Positions 61,782-64,000 of a DNA stretch of 64,000 nucleotides are shown here, one piece after another. Under the pieces are notes generated by a model. It was not told where the DNA came from and ran no database searches. It saw nothing but the letters and a program-made list of their open reading frames with translations. Position 1 is the first letter of the stretch. The number at the start of each line of letters is the position of its first letter. The position numbers were made by a program, and so were the translations under genes. The DNA is from Aestuariispira insulae (GTDB lineage: Bacteria; Pseudomonadota; Alphaproteobacteria; UBA8366; Aestuariispiraceae), in NCBI RefSeq assembly GCF_003385955.1, contig NZ_QRDW01000002.1, forward strand, positions 1 to 64,000, in the 5' to 3' direction.

Positions 61782-62903
61782 TCAGTCACGTGGTGAGAGG
61801 ATCCAGCCGCCGCCCAGCATCCGGTTATCCTGGTAGAAAACACAAGCCTGGCCGGGGGATACGCCGTAGAGCGGATCATCGAAAGTAACCTTCACATCGC
61901 CCAGCGGCGTTGCTTCCACGCTGGCGGCGACCGGCTTCATGGAAGAGCGTACTTTTGCCATCACCTTGACCGAACCTTCAGAAAGCTTCGAATCGCCGAT
62001 CCAGTTCACTTCCGTCAGCAGGATGGATTTCACCGCAAGCGCCTCGCGCGGGCCGACGATGACGCGCTGGTTTGCCGGGTCCAGCTTGATCACATAAAGC
62101 GGGTCGGTATCATCAATGCGTCCGCCGATGCCAAGGCCCCGGCGCTGGCCGATGGTATATTTGATAATGCCGTTATGGCGCCCAAGAACCGTGCCGTCCA
62201 TATGGACGATTTCACCATCTTCGACCGCTTCGGGGCGCAGTTTTTCCACGATCGAGACATAAGACCCGTCGGGTACGAAACAGATATCCTGGCTATCGGG
62301 CTTGTCCGCCACTTCCAGGCCGAACCGGGCCGCATGCTCTCTGGTTTCGGCCTTTTCCATGCCGCCCAGCGGAAAGCGCAGGAAATCCAGCTGTTCCTGG
62401 GTGGTGGCAAAGAGGAAATAGCTCTGGTCCTTGTTCGGATCAGCACCGCGATGCATCTCCGCCTTTAGCGGTCCTTGCATCTGCTGGACATAGTGACCGG
62501 TCGCCATCACATCAGCGCCCAGGTCCTTAGCCGTTGCCAACAGATCGCGGAATTTCACCGTTTGGTTACAGCGCACACAGGGGATGGGTGTTTCACCGCG
62601 CGCGTAGGAATCAGCAAATTCCTGGATGACACTGTCTTTGAACTTGCTTTCATAATCCAGGACATAATGCGGAAAGCCCAATGTGTCGGCAACATTGCGC
62701 GCGTCATATATATCCTGACCGGCACAACAGGCCCCGGTTTTCTGGATCATCTCACCATGGTCATAAAGCTGCAGGGTAATGCCGACCACATCATAGCCCT
62801 GTTCATGCAAAAGGGCCGCGGTGACAGACGAATCAACGCCGCCCGACATGGCCACGACCACACGGGTGTCTTTTGGTTCTTTGTCGATTCCCAGCGAGTT
62901 CAT
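61782..62903 (-). CDS. mnmA: tRNA-specific 2-thiouridylase MnmA
   Basis: This 373-residue enzyme puts sulfur on U34 of Lys, Glu and Gln tRNAs. The PP-loop [15 protein letters not shown], the first catalytic Cys in [24 protein letters not shown] and the second Cys in [10 protein letters not shown] are all present. The ATG at 62903 has GGAAGA upstream; the longer frame is discarded. It is divergent from the last solute-binding gene. Confidence 0.96.
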   Translation of the reverse strand: MNSLGIDKEPKDTRVVVAMSGGVDSSVTAALLHEQGYDVVGITLQLYDHGEMIQKTGACCAGQDIYDARNVADTLGFPHYVLDYESKFKDSVIQEFADSYARGETPIPCVRCNQTVKFRDLLATAKDLGADVMATGHYVQQMQGPLKAEMHRGADPNKDQSYFLFATTQEQLDFLRFPLGGMEKAETREHAARFGLEVADKPDSQDICFVPDGSYVSIVEKLRPEAVEDGEIVHMDGTVLGRHNGIIKYTIGQRRGLGIGGRIDDTDPLYVIKLDPANQRVIVGPREALAVKSILLTEVNWIGDSKLSEGSVKVMAKVRSSMKPVAASVEATPLGDVKVTFDDPLYGVSPGQACVFYQDNRMLGGGWILSPRD

Positions 62904-63087
62904 GTTCCGTCTTCCAACTGTCTTGAGACCGGCCATCATACCGGATGTGGCCGGGTATATAGGTTTTCTGCGGTGAATGGCAAGGGGCTGTGGAAAAGTC
63001 GCCATTGGCGCTGTTAAGGCTTTCTTCGCCAAATGCTGGTATTCTTGCACTCTTTCAAGGCTGTAGGTTTATTCGGAGAATGGGGAC

Positions 63088-63972
63088 ATGATCTGTTTCC
63101 GGCGGATCGCATTCGTGATTATTGCAGGATTGTTTGGCGGTGTTGCCGGGGGGCCGGTCGGCCAGGGCTTTGCAGCCGACAAACCAGTCATCCATTGGAT
63201 TTCCGGGCCGATCCCCGAGGCGGTCATAGAAGAAAACGGCCAGATGTCCGGGGGGTTCCTGTTTGAAACCGTACGCTGGTTTGCCAGCCGTATGCCGGGC
63301 TATACCCACCGTTACCAACTGGTGCCGCTGAAACGCACCCATCAATTGCTGCAAAATGCGGATAGGATTTATTGCGGCTTTTCCCTGCTGCGCAATGCCG
63401 CGCGCGCCAGGCTCTATCATTTCAGCGAGCCGATCCATTGGGCACAAGGTTTTCGTGCCGGATACCGGGCCGGGAACGAAGATGTGGAACATTCCCTGAT
63501 TGAGGGTAAGGGGCTTGATATGGCCCAGTTCCTGGCTGGTACCGGCAAGGCAGGGCGGATATTGGGGCGGAGCTATAATCCGCAGCTGGATCTCTTCCTG
63601 GAAGAATTGAAAGGCCAGGGGCGCTTGCTGGAGGTGCCGGAACAGGCGGGCCTGATGGAGATGCTGGGGCGCGACCGGATCGATCTTCTGATCGATTACC
63701 CGCGCATGTTCCTGGGCACGGAAAAGCTGTCCACAGTATCGGTGATCGGGGTGAAACCGTATAACGCCATCCATTTTGCCTGTGCCATGACGACGGAAGG
63801 CCGGGCAGTGATTGACCGGGTTGACGGCATTATCGCGGATGAGCCGGCTTTGCCCGGCTATGCCGCTTTTCGCCTGCGCATGCTGCCGCCGGACCATGCC
63901 AGGGCGCTGGCCGATCAATTCGTGCGCTATCGTGAGGATAATAACCCTCAATCTTCTGACGAAGCGGGCTGA
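63088..63972 (+). CDS. Orphan periplasmic solute-binding-like protein
   Basis: This is a 294-residue exported protein: signal peptide (IAFVIIAGLFGGVAGG, cleavage near GFAADK), then a family 3-like binding fold (VIHWISGPIPEAVIEENGQMSGG, YQLVPLKRTHQLLQNADRIYCG, FSEPIHWAQGFRAGYR). It resembles the TIGR02285-type layout seen at 37447. No transporter genes are adjacent up to the window end. GGGGA lies close to the ATG. Confidence 0.8.
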   Translation: MICFRRIAFVIIAGLFGGVAGGPVGQGFAADKPVIHWISGPIPEAVIEENGQMSGGFLFETVRWFASRMPGYTHRYQLVPLKRTHQLLQNADRIYCGFSLLRNAARARLYHFSEPIHWAQGFRAGYRAGNEDVEHSLIEGKGLDMAQFLAGTGKAGRILGRSYNPQLDLFLEELKGQGRLLEVPEQAGLMEMLGRDRIDLLIDYPRMFLGTEKLSTVSVIGVKPYNAIHFACAMTTEGRAVIDRVDGIIADEPALPGYAAFRLRMLPPDHARALADQFVRYREDNNPQSSDEAG

Positions 63973-64000
63973 AGTCATTAATTCTTTATTGGCATTCGTC

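Overview
The window reads as chromosomal DNA of a free-living, probably marine, alphaproteobacterium. Support comes from the sfsA-map-radC gene order, a BepA-type M48 protease, the mmsA/mmsB valine pathway, many LysR/LysE/EamA families, dispersed CATCCCGG palindromes typical of this class, and moderately high GC coding sequence. Genus cannot be fixed from the sequence. Coding density is high; both strands are used in short operons.

Layout. 1-832 is the right end of an IS66 element, with its transposase 3' part and terminal repeat. 962-9000 holds an MFS exporter with an exported protein, a GloC-like glyoxalase, a LysE exporter, then the minus-strand run bepA-like, dsbA-like, sfsA, map, radC. 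9000-15700 holds a GGT-like lipoprotein lacking the usual nucleophile, an aminotransferase, and a TetR gene with a TPR-methyltransferase. That TetR gene is divergent from a double-cupin gene across two matching palindromic operators. 15692-21000 holds a CDP-alcohol phosphatidyltransferase/DUF2062/GNAT operon, a methyltransferase, and LysR, PHP and LuxR genes.

21190-28700 contains a methionine-degradation locus: methionine gamma-lyase (mdeA) and an AceE-like 2-oxoacid dehydrogenase E1 (mdeB). A divergent TyrR-like AAA+ regulator faces them across a consensus sigma-54 promoter and two TyrR-box-like sites. A RidA protein lies nearby. 28775-34343 is a type I secretion locus (HlyD adaptor, ABC exporter) preceded by its presumed substrate. 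The substrate is an 815-residue protein with calcium-binding RTX repeats at both ends and, between them, a domain strikingly like the beta-I domain of animal integrin beta subunits. This is the most unusual item in the window.

34791-47665 carries exporters, RlmA-like methyltransferase, an orphan solute-binding protein, a decayed LysE gene, a DUF3137-like protein, LysR genes, a nitrilase/amidotransferase pair and a large soluble PAS/GAF histidine kinase. 47727-51980 is valine catabolism (enoyl-CoA hydratase, mmsB, mmsA) with a divergent LysR gene. 52129-53400 is an AT-rich insert with a frameshifted PD-(D/E)XK-like gene.

53402-64000 has a UshA-like 5'-nucleotidase, Nudix, ICMT-like and DadA-like genes, and a protein with a PEP-CTERM/VPLPA-like tail. 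These are followed by a LysE exporter whose upstream region folds into serial hairpins and a possible attenuator, an OmpR-type regulator, a 35-residue membrane protein, a CAU tRNA, mnmA and another orphan solute-binding protein. No CRISPR array, rRNA, prophage or replication origin was seen.
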